Part shown: piece after piece, positions 23,608 to 34,644 of the stretch
Numbering within the stretch: position 1 is the stretch's first letter
Layout of the letters: each line of letters starts with the position of its first letter
Source of the DNA: Adiantum capillus-veneris
Taxonomy: Eukaryota; Streptophyta; Polypodiopsida; Polypodiales; Pteridaceae
Length of the DNA stretch: 64,000 nucleotides
Direction of reading: 5' to 3'
Assembly: GCA_014529385.2 (NCBI GenBank)
Contig: CM043967.1
Coordinates: 877,001 to 941,000, forward strand
Position numbers and translations under genes: made by a program
The notes under the pieces: generated by a model
Seen by the model: the letters and a program-made list of their open reading frames with translations, nothing else
Databases searched by the model: none
Told to the model about the DNA's origin: nothing

Positions 23608-23612
23608 GCAAC

Positions 23613-24680
23613 ATGAAATTCCCACATCCTTCTCTCATTTTAACAACATTAATTTTTATGTTATATTGAAGTTTGATTCTTTTATTTAGAACAGGTATCG
23701 AATTCTATTTATAAATACTCCTTTTTTAAGCTTGACTTTGTGATCACTTTTTGAAATTCCTCATTAACGCTAAGCAACACTATGTGATTTTTTACATGAC
23801 TTCATTCATAAATTGATGCTATAAACGGATATGAATACATTTGTGAGCTTACAAATTGTGGCACTTACAAATTTATGGAGATTTTTTGGCTGTGTCCTAT
23901 TTAAAATGCCTCATTGATATATTTTTCTAGTTCATTACATTTAACCTTGTTTAGTCCACAAAAGTTTACTATACTCCAAGTGTCTATCTTGACTCACATT
24001 ACCCCAATGACTTTATTTCTGACCTTCAATTTTCATAACTTGTTAGCCTCTAGTGATTCACAAAGACCTATGTGGAACATAAGGTGAGCTACCTACTTTC
24101 TTGACCTTAACGCATGCATATCATCACAAACACGCACATTTAGAGAGCAGCAAACATGTTACTCCTTTCCTCACTCCACATTAACACCTCTCATTCTTAC
24201 ATTCACTTTGTACTGCACACGATTCATCTAAGAGTAATACTGTTTTTCTTTTCATTATTTGCAAGTCATACTTGCCATCAAAAGATGTGTTCGCCAATAT
24301 CTTTAAGTTTTTTTAATTGTGTCGTATATAGTCTTGAGTATGACAAGTCCTTTGTCTAAAATTAATCTCACTATTTAGTTTTGAATCTCTTGTACATTCG
24401 TATTGCTTTATAGGTTAAATTACACTACTACTCTTTTCAAGTATTTCTTGCACGTATACTAATTTCCATTCAACTGCATGGCCGGTTAAAGTGACACATT
24501 CAACCCTCATTAACTATGCTTTGGTATTAGTTTGCTAGTTGCAACTCTCTCTAGCTTCTACATGAACTCTGTTTGCGACGCCCCCCTGATCCAAATTATG
24601 ACTCTTTCAATTATAGCTCTCTCCACACGTACACACACAACTGAATACAAGCCCGTTATATTGATAACTAGAAGGAGTAC
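23613..24680. other. Gene-free AT-rich stretch
   Basis: No coding, repeat or RNA features recognised between the GCAAC-flanked element and the UBA2 fragment. Confidence 0.4.
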
Positions 24681-24911
24681 AAGTCTGTAATCAAAGATAA
24701 GCAAACAGGGAAGAGCAAAGGCTATGGCTTTGTTACTTACAAGCACATGGATGCAGCTCGCTGTGCTCTCAAAGAGCCTAGCAAGAAGATTGAAGGGCGG
24801 GTTACCGTGCCACAATTAGCTTCAGTTGGGCCATCTGTTCCATCAAATGATCAAAGTGGCCGCAAAATCTATGTGGGCAATGTTCCACATGACCTTTCTG
24901 TTGAAAAGCTA
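24681..24911 (+). pseudogene. UBA2-type RNA-binding protein fragment (RRM1 end to RRM2 start)
   Basis: UBA2 proteins are plant nuclear RNA-binding proteins with two RRMs that interact with UBP1 in mRNA handling. The frame starting [20 protein letters not shown] carries the RNP1 motif (KGYGFVTY) of RRM1, then [15 protein letters not shown] and QLASVGP, hallmarks of the UBA2 linker. RKIYVGNV, the RNP2 strand of RRM2, and LSVEKLL follow, and then similarity stops. A TAG lies just upstream (24669) and nothing of the N-terminus or C-terminus is seen. It is a captured or relict fragment, close to a 147-bp LTR. Confidence 0.8.
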
Positions 24912-25623
24912 CTCTTGTTCAGTCCCTTTTATTGCAAGAACCCTCTCTCATGGAGCTTTCGGGATCACGCCTGCAAGACAGTCCCATCAAAGCAGTGGCT
25001 AGTTTGTTAATGCATTTGGATTTTGGTGAGTGTTTCCTGCGACAACCTACACTGAACGTGCTGCGCACAACCGATCCTCTTGGGATATTTTGCAGTTTGC
25101 ATTTGGTTTTCAAATGTTCTTGTTTTGAGCATGCTCTAAAAGACGGGAGTTGCTGCACCTTGACTGTTGCAGAGGTACCTGATCTTCTAGTCTTGCTGGT
25201 CATGTAGGTAGAGTGTCAATCGTGAAGCTCAACTTTTCATTGTGTTTAGTGGTAGTCTTTTCATCTTTGGTTCCTTTCGCAATCTAGATTTGTTCAATAA
25301 CCGTTACCACCACACCAAGCTCCTTCCGGAAGGGATGCATGTCGCAAAAATTTCGCACCCAATCCTCGGTCAGTGCTTCCTCATCTTGTCCATTTCATTG
25401 GGATAGCGACCTAATGTTTGCATAAGCGAGATGTATGAGTTCCATGCCTTGGTGATGTCGGCATGATGACGAGTCTAGCTCCCAAGTTCAATCCCTAGCC
25501 CCAAAGCCGTTGTATGATCACTCCCCCCGGATGAGGCGTTGGAGTTGATCCCTTCCTATCGAGTCCATTCTTAGCCCAAATTGTAAAAAAGATGTCCATC
25601 TTTTTTCTCCCTAAGGGGGGAGG
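24912..25623. other. Unassigned stretch before the 147-bp LTR
   Basis: Contains a 16-base sequence (25199-25214) that recurs inside the LTR at 25635-25650, perhaps a scrap of a second LTR copy. A purine tract (AAGGGGGGAGG, about 25613-25623) ends exactly at the LTR start. No coding sequence was identified. Confidence 0.5.
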
Positions 25624-25770
25624 TGTGGTGTGTAGTCATGTAGGTAGAGTCCGGCCACCTAGTGTGGTCGGACATGTTATGGTTGTAACCAACTCTCTAG
25701 CATAATATAAGGAGGTGCCCTCTCAAGGTAGAGGCAGACTCAGCTCGAGCCTAATCCCGTGCACACCACA
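25624..25770 (+). mobile_element. Short (147-bp) LTR with 9-bp perfect inverted ends
   Basis: Begins TGTGGTGTG and ends CACACCACA, exact reverse complements, and is preceded by a polypurine tract. This is the signature of the 3' LTR of a small element (TRIM-sized, or a copia element with short LTRs). Its partner LTR is not present apart from a possible 16-base scrap at 25199. It abuts the broken left end of the large LTR at 25771, so this element, or a deletion at its edge, removed the first ~293 bases of that LTR. Confidence 0.7.
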
Positions 25771-25968
25771 ATATTTACCAATTAAGCAAAAAAAGGTCAA
25801 ATTATAGCAAAATTGACATTTTAAAAGCTGGCAGGTAATGGGAGGGTCATCACTGACCTGCCAGGGACTCATTTAGCAGCAGGGGGCGTTTTTTGACCCG
25901 TAGGGGACTGCTTGAAATGTAAGCAACTGCCTTTTTCAGCCGGTGAGAGCTTATGAGTTCCAGAAAAT

Positions 25969-25977
25969 TATAAATAG
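25969..25977 (+). promoter_or_regulatory. LTR TATA box
   Basis: TATAAATAG followed by a CT-rich segment; the 3' LTR has TATAAATAA at 31594-31602. If this is the promoter, roughly 3.8 kb of the LTR, including the tandem repeats and the gag exon, lies downstream in the transcript. Confidence 0.6.
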
Positions 25978-26399
25978 GACCGCTAGCTTCACATTTTACA
26001 CATACTCGGAGGCTTGCTACTCTCTCTCTCTCTCATCTAGAGAGAACAGTACACAGAAATCATTAGAGATTAATCTCTAATTGATTAACCCTAATGGTAA
26101 TTAGCCTAATCCTTCTTAATTAGCAAGGTTAGATTAAGATATTTGTTAATAAATCAACGATTAGACCTATGTATACTCACAAAACCTCTCTTAAATAATT
26201 AATCTCTGTTGATCATTATAATTAAGCTTAGTAATATTAAGTTAATTAATTATCCTATCATATTAGGATTGAAATTAGCCAAATTAACCATGAATTAATG
26301 GTAAATATATTAATTAAGATTAGATCAAGTTGAAGTAATTACGAGAGATGCATTAGATAGTTATTAATCTAGAAAAATTATCCTATAATTTTCTGAGTA

Positions 26400-27970
26400 T
26401 TTTTCTTAATTAATTAGGCAGAATTACTCTGTTTTTTGAGAAATTTAAATATGAGAAATTAGTAAATTGATTTTAATTGCTGTGATATATTTTCCAATGG
26501 TTAATTAGGTGTTAAGGAACTTGTGATAATTAGGATAAGCTCAGATAATTAATCTAACTAATTAATTAGGCAGAATTACTCAATTTTTTGAGCAATTTAA
26601 ATAGGGGAAATTAGTAAATTAATTTCAATTGCTGTGATATATTTATCAGTGGTTAACTAGGTGTCATGGAACCCGTGATAATTAAGATAAGCTCAGATAA
26701 TTAATCTAGCTAATTAATTAGACAGAATTACTCTGTTTTTTGAGAAATTTAAATAGGGGAAATTAGTAAATGGATTTTAATTCTTGTGATATATTTATCA
26801 ATGGTTGATTAGGTGTTTAAAAACTCGTGATAATTAGGAGAAGCTCAGAAAAGTAATGTAGCTAATTACTTTAGATGAAATATCTTGTTTTTTGAGCAAT
26901 TTAAATAGGGGAAATTAGTAAATGGATTTCAATTACTGTGATATATTTTTCAGTGGTTGATTAGGTGTTTAAAAACCCGTGATAATTAGGAGAAGCTCAG
27001 AAAAGTAATTTAGCTGAAATATCCTGTTTTTTGAGCAATTTAAATATGGAAAATTAGTAATGGAATTTTAAATGCTATGATATATTTATCAGTGGTTAAT
27101 TAAGTGTGAAGAAACTTGTGATAATTATAATAAGATCAAATAATAAATCTAGATAATTACTTAAGCAGAATTACTCTATTTGTTGAGTAATTTTAATAGG
27201 GGAATTTAGTAAATTGAATTAAAATGTTATGATATATTTATTAGGGGTTAATTAGGTACTAAATAACTCGTGATAATTAGAAAAATCTCAGATAATTAAT
27301 CTAGCTAATTACTTTAGCAGAAATACTCTATTTTTTGGACAATTTAAATAAGTGAAATTGATAAATAGGTTCAAATTGAATTGAGTTATTTTTTAGAGGT
27401 TAATTAGATGTCAAATAACATGTGATAATTAGGATAATCTCAAATAATTAGTTTAACTAATTATGTTAGTGGAATTACGATGTTTTTAGGGGTAAACTAA
27501 AGGGTAAAATTAGTAAATAATGTGCTATAAAAACATGCTTTTTATTAGAGCTGTATTATAGAGTAAAGAGGCTGTGATAATTATTCCAATACTAGAAAAG
27601 TAGTATAGATATTTATCTAAGTCAAATTATACTATTTCTAGCTAAAAATTAAAGAGGGAAATTAGTAAATCATGTGCTATAATTACATTCTATTTATGAG
27701 AGCTGTATTATAGGGTAAAGAGGCTGTGATAATTATGCCAAAGTTAGAAAAGTAGTATAGATATTTATCTAAGTCAAATTATACTATTTATAGCTTAAAA
27801 CTAAAGAGGGAAATTAGTAAATCATGTGCTATAATAACATGCTATTTATTAGAGCTTTATTATATGGTAGAGAGGCCGTGATAATTATGCCAAGGTTAGA
27901 AAAGTAGTATAGATATTTATGTAAGTCAAATTATTTTAATTTTAGCTGAAAATTATAGATGGAAATTATA
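26400..27970 (+). repeat. ~150-bp tandem sub-repeats inside the LTR (about 10 copies)
   Basis: Seven or so units carry a form of TTTTTTGAGCAATTTAAATA and TGTGATATATTTATCAG at ~140-155-base spacing (26400-27480). Then come three units with AGAGGCTGTGATAATTA and AAAAGTAGTATAGATATTTA at ~153-base spacing (27490-27970). Both sets share GAAATTAGTAAAT, so they are one diverged array. The 3' LTR retains the right part only. Confidence 0.8.
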
Positions 27971-28649
27971 TAATTAAGTTGAAAAATAATAAGATAATTA
28001 CCAGAGGTCAAGAATATCCTTATCTACTTGTGGTAATTATACCATAGTTATTTAGTGAGGTTAGTAAACTAAAATTGACCAAAAATCTTATTTTTAGCAA
28101 ATGATTAATTAAAATAAATAGACTTTGTGGTTAAAAGTTTTTAGAAAAATTATAGTAAGTGTAAACCTATGATATCAAGTTAAGGAAATGAAATCTTTAA
28201 GAGAAATTAAATACTATATTAAGCCCAAAATAAGTAGATTATTAGCTTAAAAGTTAATGGAAAAATTAGAAAAAAGATATAGAAAATTATAAGAAAGTTA
28301 GGAGAGCTTAGAAAACCCTTAGTGAAGCGGTGGAAAAAGTTATCATGCTTATATAGACAAATAAGAAATTACTAGGTCAAGAATTTATCAATCAAGACTA
28401 TAAATTTAACCTTGGATGGGTTACGGTTGAATACAAAGGTTAAGTTTAGATTTTGAATTATTTACCTAATGATTAGACGACCTTTTTAAAAGGATAAGAA
28501 GTTATGGCACAAGAAAAAGAACCCGAGCAAATCCTACATCTGATGATGAGGACGTAGCTTCAAAACGAACTAGAGTGTCGCACGACGACGAAGCCGGGCC
28601 CAGTAGTAGGCCTACGGAGGAGAGTCTTCAGGCGCCAGCTGAGCAGCAG

Positions 28650-30634
28650 ATGGCCAATCAATCCCAGGTGGGTGTCCCATTATTCAATTAAGTCTTTAAT
28701 TAGTTTAAGTTCTTTTATAAGTTCGCATTGCATACGTAAGAAGGATAAACTGGCTGAAAACGGAAGGTAACTTCCAACGTGCATTTGTTTATAATGTAGG
28801 AAAGAATTGTTTGGGTTAAAACTTGTTGATTTAGGAAAGATATGTTTGATCATCCTTAAGACAGCTTGTCTCAAGACACCTCCGACTCCTTAGTATAAAT
28901 TGATGATAATGATTGGCTTTCTAGCCACGGATAAGTCGGTTACCCCCATGAACGATGAGTTTCTACTCCGTGTCATGTCTTGATGTTTCTACATAAGTTA
29001 GGATACCGTTTTTTATCCTAGGGGAGCCGCCCGGTTGTATAGGCCACTAGTTTGGTGTATGGGCACCCGGAACCTTGGGTGGGGCTTTATCCACTCCGGA
29101 TTTGAATAAGGAATGGGTGCCGTTTTTCACCCTTAGGTGGTCTTGAGACAAGACGAGTACTGGTCATGGTTATTAAGGATAATGTTTTAATTGACAGTAC
29201 CCTATCTTAAGTTTAAAGATGTCTGTTGCGGCTAAAAGAATGCTTTCAATGCTGTCTTCAAGGAATTACTGTGATGAAACGTTAAAAGAAACCATTATTT
29301 TAAATGTTAAAACAATGTGATAATAAGATAAACGAATCTTGTGTGAGTGCGGAGTGGTAAGTGGGGATTGACTAAGGTTGTCAATCATGGACGGGTGGAC
29401 GTGATTTGTCAGGTAACTATCCATTCCCGCGCACTAAAACATTTTAGAAACTTCTCACTTGGAAGAGGAATCCACCAACGACTGTGCCCTCACATATGTT
29501 AGGGAAAAAAAAGCGTTGGCTAAGGAAACCATAATCTGAATGATGAAGTTATAGGGCCGGAATAAGAATTTTTTTGTAGGCCGTTTGAATATATTGTCCT
29601 GTTTTCGCTACGAGACAAGACTAGGTTTGCTTCTAAGGCTATAGACCCAAGCCATTGTCAATGGTAAAGGTCTATTCCTTGGATTTTTCTTGTTTAGAGA
29701 CTTCGATTTTTATAAGGCCTAGAGAGCTGTCAAGAATCCCATCCCGATCTTGGTGTAGTCGAGGTTGGGGACATTACAAGTGGTATCAGAGCATGTGTTA
29801 ACTAAAGTCTTGGACCTAGGGAAAAGTTTATAGCGTGAAGTTGAAATTAGTGATCTTTGACAAATTCAATTAAAGACGTATTTAATTAAAAAGAGGGAGT
29901 GAAAGAAAAAAGAGCATTATCCCTATCCTTGCAGGAAAATTTCCATCAGGCCTACTTCAAATTCCAGGATTTCAACATTAGGTTTATGAGGGCTTGCCTA
30001 TCCCGAGTGACTATTCAATGCGAAAAAGCGTGATGAAATGGCTAGATAATAGATTTTCTACTCGTGAGATAATCCCACGAGTAGTCCATCTTGGGAGAAA
30101 ATGAATCAAAGAACGTTATCTCCCTCCTGCACATCAGGCTATCAAAATGAACGAGTTCTTTGGTCTACGCCAACTAGGACTTTCGTTAGAGGAGTACTAC
30201 ATTAAGTTCATGTCTTTACGACACTATGCTTCCCAGATGACCATGGAGCAACAAATTGCCCGTTTCTATCAAGGCCTCAACAAACCCCTCAGTACACGTC
30301 TCGAAGCCATGAGGCATACATCAATACAAGATGCCTTCTCAGGGCTAAGCCTCTTGCAACCGAAGGAACCAACACTATAAGGAACTATAATGGATTTAAT
30401 AACTTTAGAGGAAGAGCCAAGGGAACTTTCAACCAAGGATACCAACAACGTGGACTAGCTACAGTAGTAAACCTGGAGCAGAACGTCGCAAACATTAGGT
30501 GCTATAAATGCAATCAAATGGGGCACTATAGAAATAACTGTCCTGAAGAGCAAAACCCTCCTCAAAATCAAGGAGATAATGTAAGAGGAGGTAGAAATGG
30601 AGGACGAGGTAAAGGAAGAGTAAGACGAGGTTAG
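28650..30634 (+). pseudogene. gag with a first exon inside the LTR, probable 1267-base intron
   Basis: An open frame from 28506 (RKRTRANPTSDDEDVASK) reaches an in-frame ATG at 28650 (MANQSQ) and ends at CAG|GTGGGT (28667/28668), a good donor. An acceptor (CCTATCCTTGCAG) ends at 29934. Exon 2 continues in phase as ENFHQAYFKFQDFNIRFMRA, which reads like the start of a chromovirus capsid. After a frameshift the capsid goes on as IKERYLPPAHQAIKMNEFFG and LEEYYIKFMSLRHYASQM (to about 30380), then a CCHC knuckle (CYKCNQMGHYRNNC, about 30491-30535) and an RG-rich tail stopping at 30634. The intron removes the rest of U5 and the primer site. Exon 2 has stops near 30030 and later, so this copy is dead. 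Confidence 0.6.
29781..29792 (+). promoter_or_regulatory. Primer-binding site, initiator-Met tRNA
   Basis: TGGTATCAGAGC, the standard plant LTR-retrotransposon primer site, two bases after the LTR end ATTACA. Confidence 0.95.
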
Positions 30635-30980
30635 AGCACAGAGGGGATATCTCTGGTGCAATAGTGGAAGCTTGTGCCGAACGCAGATTGCTCAGAATGG
30701 CAAGAACACGTCGAGCGTGTTCAGATTGGCAAAGCTGAAATACATGATACTTGTTGAACGCTGATTGCTCTGAATGGTCAGTTAGACCGAGCGCGTTCAT
30801 GTTGATAAGGTGGATATATGGATCTTTATGGGATTGAATTAACCTGGATTTTGAGAGGATACAAATGGTTTGTAAAGGTTTTTAAGATGGGTTCAACACT
30901 AAGAGTTTCTTGAGGAAAAATTAGCTAGCAAGTAACTCCAACCAAAAACTAGAAAGAACTCTTAGAATAATCAGTAACAT

Positions 30981-31031
30981 TTGGTAAAGTGGAAAGGTTA
31001 TCCCTTCGAAGATGCCACTTGGGGAGGATGA
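30981..31031 (+). pseudogene. Chromodomain remnant (end of lost pol)
   Basis: LVKWKGYPFEDATW is the chromodomain core that ends chromovirus integrase and in other elements targets integration to marked chromatin. A TGA follows. In another frame the sequence continues with EDEFFFSKIFPDFG. It is the only piece of pol left and shows what the ancestor was. Confidence 0.85.
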
Positions 31032-31089
31032 ATTTTTCTTCTCAAAGATTTTCCCGATTTCGGTTGAGATGAGGACATCTCAAATTCTT

Positions 31090-31102
31090 AAGTTGGGGTG
31101 AT
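31090..31102 (+). promoter_or_regulatory. Polypurine tract before the 3' LTR
   Basis: AAGTTGGGGTGAT directly before the LTR start TGTAAGG at 31103. It is weaker in purine content than the tracts of the Asp-primed elements. Confidence 0.6.
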
Positions 31103-34100
31103 TGTAAGGTTTCCAGTTTGTGAAACCTTAAAGTTTGTATAAAGCTTAATCAAACTGATATTATTATTGAAAAAGCAATGTAGAATTGTCCGACCATGGC
31201 AAATATTGGTATTTTTGGAATATTAAGCACAGCAAACCTCGGGCTAGAAATTTTCAGAATTGAATTCCGATAAAAACTGGCATAGTTATGACCCCTGGAA
31301 GTTTACACTGTGAATTGAGTAAAATAGAAAAATTGAAGGGTTACAGTAATCATTTAAGCATAGACTTTATTAAAGGTCTCCCATATATTTACAAGATATT
31401 TACCAATTAAGCAAAAAAAGGTCAAATTATCGCAAAATTGATATTTTAAAAGCTGGCAGGTAATGCGAGGGTCATCACTGACCTGCCAGGGACTCATTTA
31501 GCAGCAGGGGGCATTTTTTGACCTGTAGGGGACTGCTTGAACTGCAAGCAACTGCCTTTTTCAGCCGGTGAGAGCTTATGAGTGCCAGAAAACTATAAAT
31601 AAGACCGCTAGCTTCACATTTTACACAGACTCGGAGCCTTGCTACTCTCTCTCTCATCTAGAGAGAACAATACACAGAAATCATTAGAGATTAATCTCTA
31701 ATTGATTAACCCTAACGGTAATTAGCCTAATCCTTCTTAATTAGTACGGTTAGATTAAGATATTTGTTAATAAATCAACGATTAGGCCTATGTATACTCA
31801 CAAAGCCTCTCTTAATTAATTAATCTCTTTTGATTATTATAATTAAGCTTAGTAATATTAAGCTAATTAATTATCCTATCATATTAGGACTTGCATCTGA
31901 ATTGTCAACCAATCGCCACTTTTGACCTTGCCCTAGTACTTGACAATTTGGACAGCATGGCATCATAACCTATGAAAAGGTTTAGGGATGAAAATGACAA
32001 CCCTCCCCCCTGTCTGGGAAATAAGGAGAATCCTGTTGCTATCTGTATAGCATATCTCACCTTGCTCCACCTAAGGGGGAATTGCTACATGTGATTTAGA
32101 ACAAGGACATTTGGGATGGAGATGTCATTCTACTTGGCATTTTATCACGAAGACCAAAAGTCACCATGTTGTTTCAATTACTTTAGCAGAAATACTTTTG
32201 TTTTTGGACAATTTAAATAAGGGAAATTAGTAAAGATGTTCAAATTGAATTGAGTTATTTTGTAGAGGTTAACTAGATGTTAGATAACATGTGATAGTTA
32301 GGCTAATCTCAAATAATTAGTTTAACTAATTATCTTAGTGGAATTACACTATTTTTAGGGGTAAACTAAAGGGGAAAATTAGTAAATCATGTGCTATAAT
32401 AATATGCTATTTTTTTAGAGCTGTATTATAGGGTAAAGAGGCTGTGATAATTATGCCAAGGTTAGAAAAGTAGTATAGATATTTATCTAAGTCAGATTAT
32501 ACTATTTCTAGCTAAATACTAAAGAGGGAAATTAGTAAATCATGTGTTATAATTACATGCTATTTATTAGAGCTGTATTATAGCGTAAAGAGGCCGTGAT
32601 AAATATGCTAAAGTTAGAAAAGTAGTATAGATATTTATCTAAGTCAAATTATACTATTTATAGCTAAAAACTAAAGAGGGAAATTAGTAAATCATGTGCT
32701 ATAATAACATGCTATTTATTAGAGCTGTATTATAGGGTAGAGAGGCCGTGATAATTATGCCAAGGATAGAAAAGTAGTATAGATATTTATGTAAGTCAAA
32801 TTATTCTAATTTTAGCTGAAATTGAAGATGGAAATTATATAATTAAGTTGAAAAATAATAAGATAATTACCAGAGGTCAAGAATATCCTTATCTACTTGT
32901 GGCAATTATACCATAGTTAATTAGTGAGGTTAGTAAACTAAAATTGACCAAAAATCCTATTTTTAGCAAATGATTAATTAAAATAAATAGACTTTGTGGT
33001 TAAAAGTTCTTAGAAAAATTATAGTAAGTGTAAACCTATGATATCAAGTTAAGGAAATGAAATCTTTAAGAGAAATTAAATACTATATTAAGCCCAAAAT
33101 AAGTAGATTATTAGCTTAAAAGTTGATGGGAAAATTAGGAAAAAGATATAGAAAATTATAAGAAAGTTAGGAGAGCTTAAAAAACCCTTAGTGAAGCGGT
33201 GGAAAAAGTTATCATGCTTATATAGACAAATAAGAAATTACTAGGTCAAGAATTTATCAATCAAGACTATACATTTAACCTTGGATGGGTTACGGTTGAA
33301 TACAAAGGTTAAGTTTAGATTTTGAATTATTTACCTAATGATTAGACGACCTTTTTAAAAGGATAAGAAGTTATGGCACAAGAAAAAGAACCCGAGCAAA
33401 TCCTACATCTGATGATGAGGACGTAGCTTCAAAACGAACTAGAGTGTCGCACGACGACGAAGCTGGGCCCAGTAGTAGGCCTACGGAGGAGAGTCTTCAG
33501 GCGCCAGCTGAGCAGCAGATGGCCAATCAATCCCAGGTGGGTGTCCCATTATTCAATTAAGTCTTTAATTAGTTTAAGTTCTTTTATAAGTTCGCATTGC
33601 ATACGTAAGAAGGATAAACTGGCTGAAAACGGAAGGTAACTTCCAACGTGCATTTGTTTATAATGTAGGAAAGAATTGTTTGGGTTAAAACTCGTTGAAT
33701 TAGGAAAGATATGTTTGATCATCCTTAAGACAACTTGTCTCAAGACACCTCCGACTCCTTAGTATAAATTGATGATAATGATTGGCTTTCTAGCCACGGA
33801 TAAGTCGGTTACCCCCATGAACGATGAGTTTCTACTCCGTGTCATGTCTTGATGTTTCTACATAAGTTAGGATACCGTTTTTTATCCTAGGGGAGCCGCC
33901 CGGTTGTATGGGCCACTGGTTTGGTGTATGGGCACCCGGAACCTTGGGTGGGGCTTTATCCACTCCGGATTTGAATAAGGAATGGGTGCCATTTTTCACC
34001 CTTAGGTGGTCTTGAGACAAGACGAGTACTGGTCATGGTTATTAAGGATAATGTTTTGATTGATAGTACCTTGTCTTAAGTTTAAAGATGTCTGTTTGCT

Positions 34101-34644
34101 AAAAGAATGCTTTCAATGTTGTCTTCAAGGAATTACTGTGATGGAACGTTAAAAGAAACCATTATTTTAAATGTTAAAACAATGTGATAATAAGATAAAC
34201 GAATCTTGTGTGAGTGCAGAGTGGTAAGTGGGGAATGACTAAGGTTGTCAATCATGGACGGGTGGACGTGATTAGTCAGGTAACTATCCATTCCCGTGCA
34301 CTAAAACATTTAGAAACTTCTCACTTGGAAGAGGAATCCACCAACGGCTGTGCCCTCACATATGTTAGGGGGAAAAAAGCGTTGGCTAAGGAAACCATAA
34401 TCTGAATGATGAAGTTATAGGGCCGGAATAAGAATTTTTTTGTAGGCCGTTTGAATGCCTTGTCCCGTTTCCGCTGCGAGACAAGACTAGGTCTGCTTCC
34501 AAGGCTATAGACCCAAGCCATTGTCAATGGTAAAGGTCTATTCCTTGGATTTTTATTGTTTAGAGACTCCGATTTTTATAAGGCCTAGAGACCTGTCAAG
34601 GATCCCATCCCGATCTTGGTGTAGTCGGGGTTGGGGACATTACA
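31103..34644 (+). repeat. 3' LTR, with an internal replacement
   Basis: Complete at both ends (TGTAAGG...ATTACA). Compared with the 5' LTR, 1038 bases (26269-27306) are replaced by an unrelated 286 bases (31890-32175); the flanking sequence aligns well on both sides. It keeps the gag exon and the donor (CAG|GTGGGT at 33536/33537), which here faces flanking DNA rather than gag. Confidence 0.88.

Larger units (their letters stand above)
25771..29778 (+). repeat. 5' LTR (left end truncated)
   Basis: Aligns with 31396-34644, and so lacks the first 293 bases present in the 3' copy. It ends GGGGACATTACA two bases before the primer site. It contains a TATA box (25969-25977), a ~150-bp tandem sub-repeat region (26400-27970) and a gag exon (28506-28667). 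The full-length LTR would be about 4.3 kb. Confidence 0.88.
25771..34644 (+). mobile_element. Large gag-only chromovirus derivative with ~4-kb LTRs (LARD / TR-GAG-like)
   Basis: The LTR copies 25771-29778 and 31103-34644 enclose only 1324 internal bases. The 3' LTR is bounded by TGTAAGG and ATTACA. Internally: an initiator-Met primer site, a gag remnant with zinc knuckle, a chromodomain remnant (LVKWKGYPFEDATW) and a polypurine tract. Everything between the zinc knuckle and the chromodomain (PR, RT, RH, INT) is missing. This marks it as a deletion derivative of a chromovirus, probably of the long-LTR Tekay/Del kind, that would depend on enzymes from elsewhere. It lies inside a LINE remnant. 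The left edge is truncated, so the target duplication cannot be checked. Confidence 0.85.

Noticed and set aside
28680-28874. Matching minus-strand frames at 28680-28874 and 33549-33743
   Set aside because: They are the same part of the two LTR copies; similarity is due to the LTR, and the frames oppose the element's own exon.
29781-29792. A tRNA gene at the Met-type or Asp-type sites
   Set aside because: Only the 12-18 bases complementary to a tRNA 3' end are present, placed next to LTR ends; these are primer sites.
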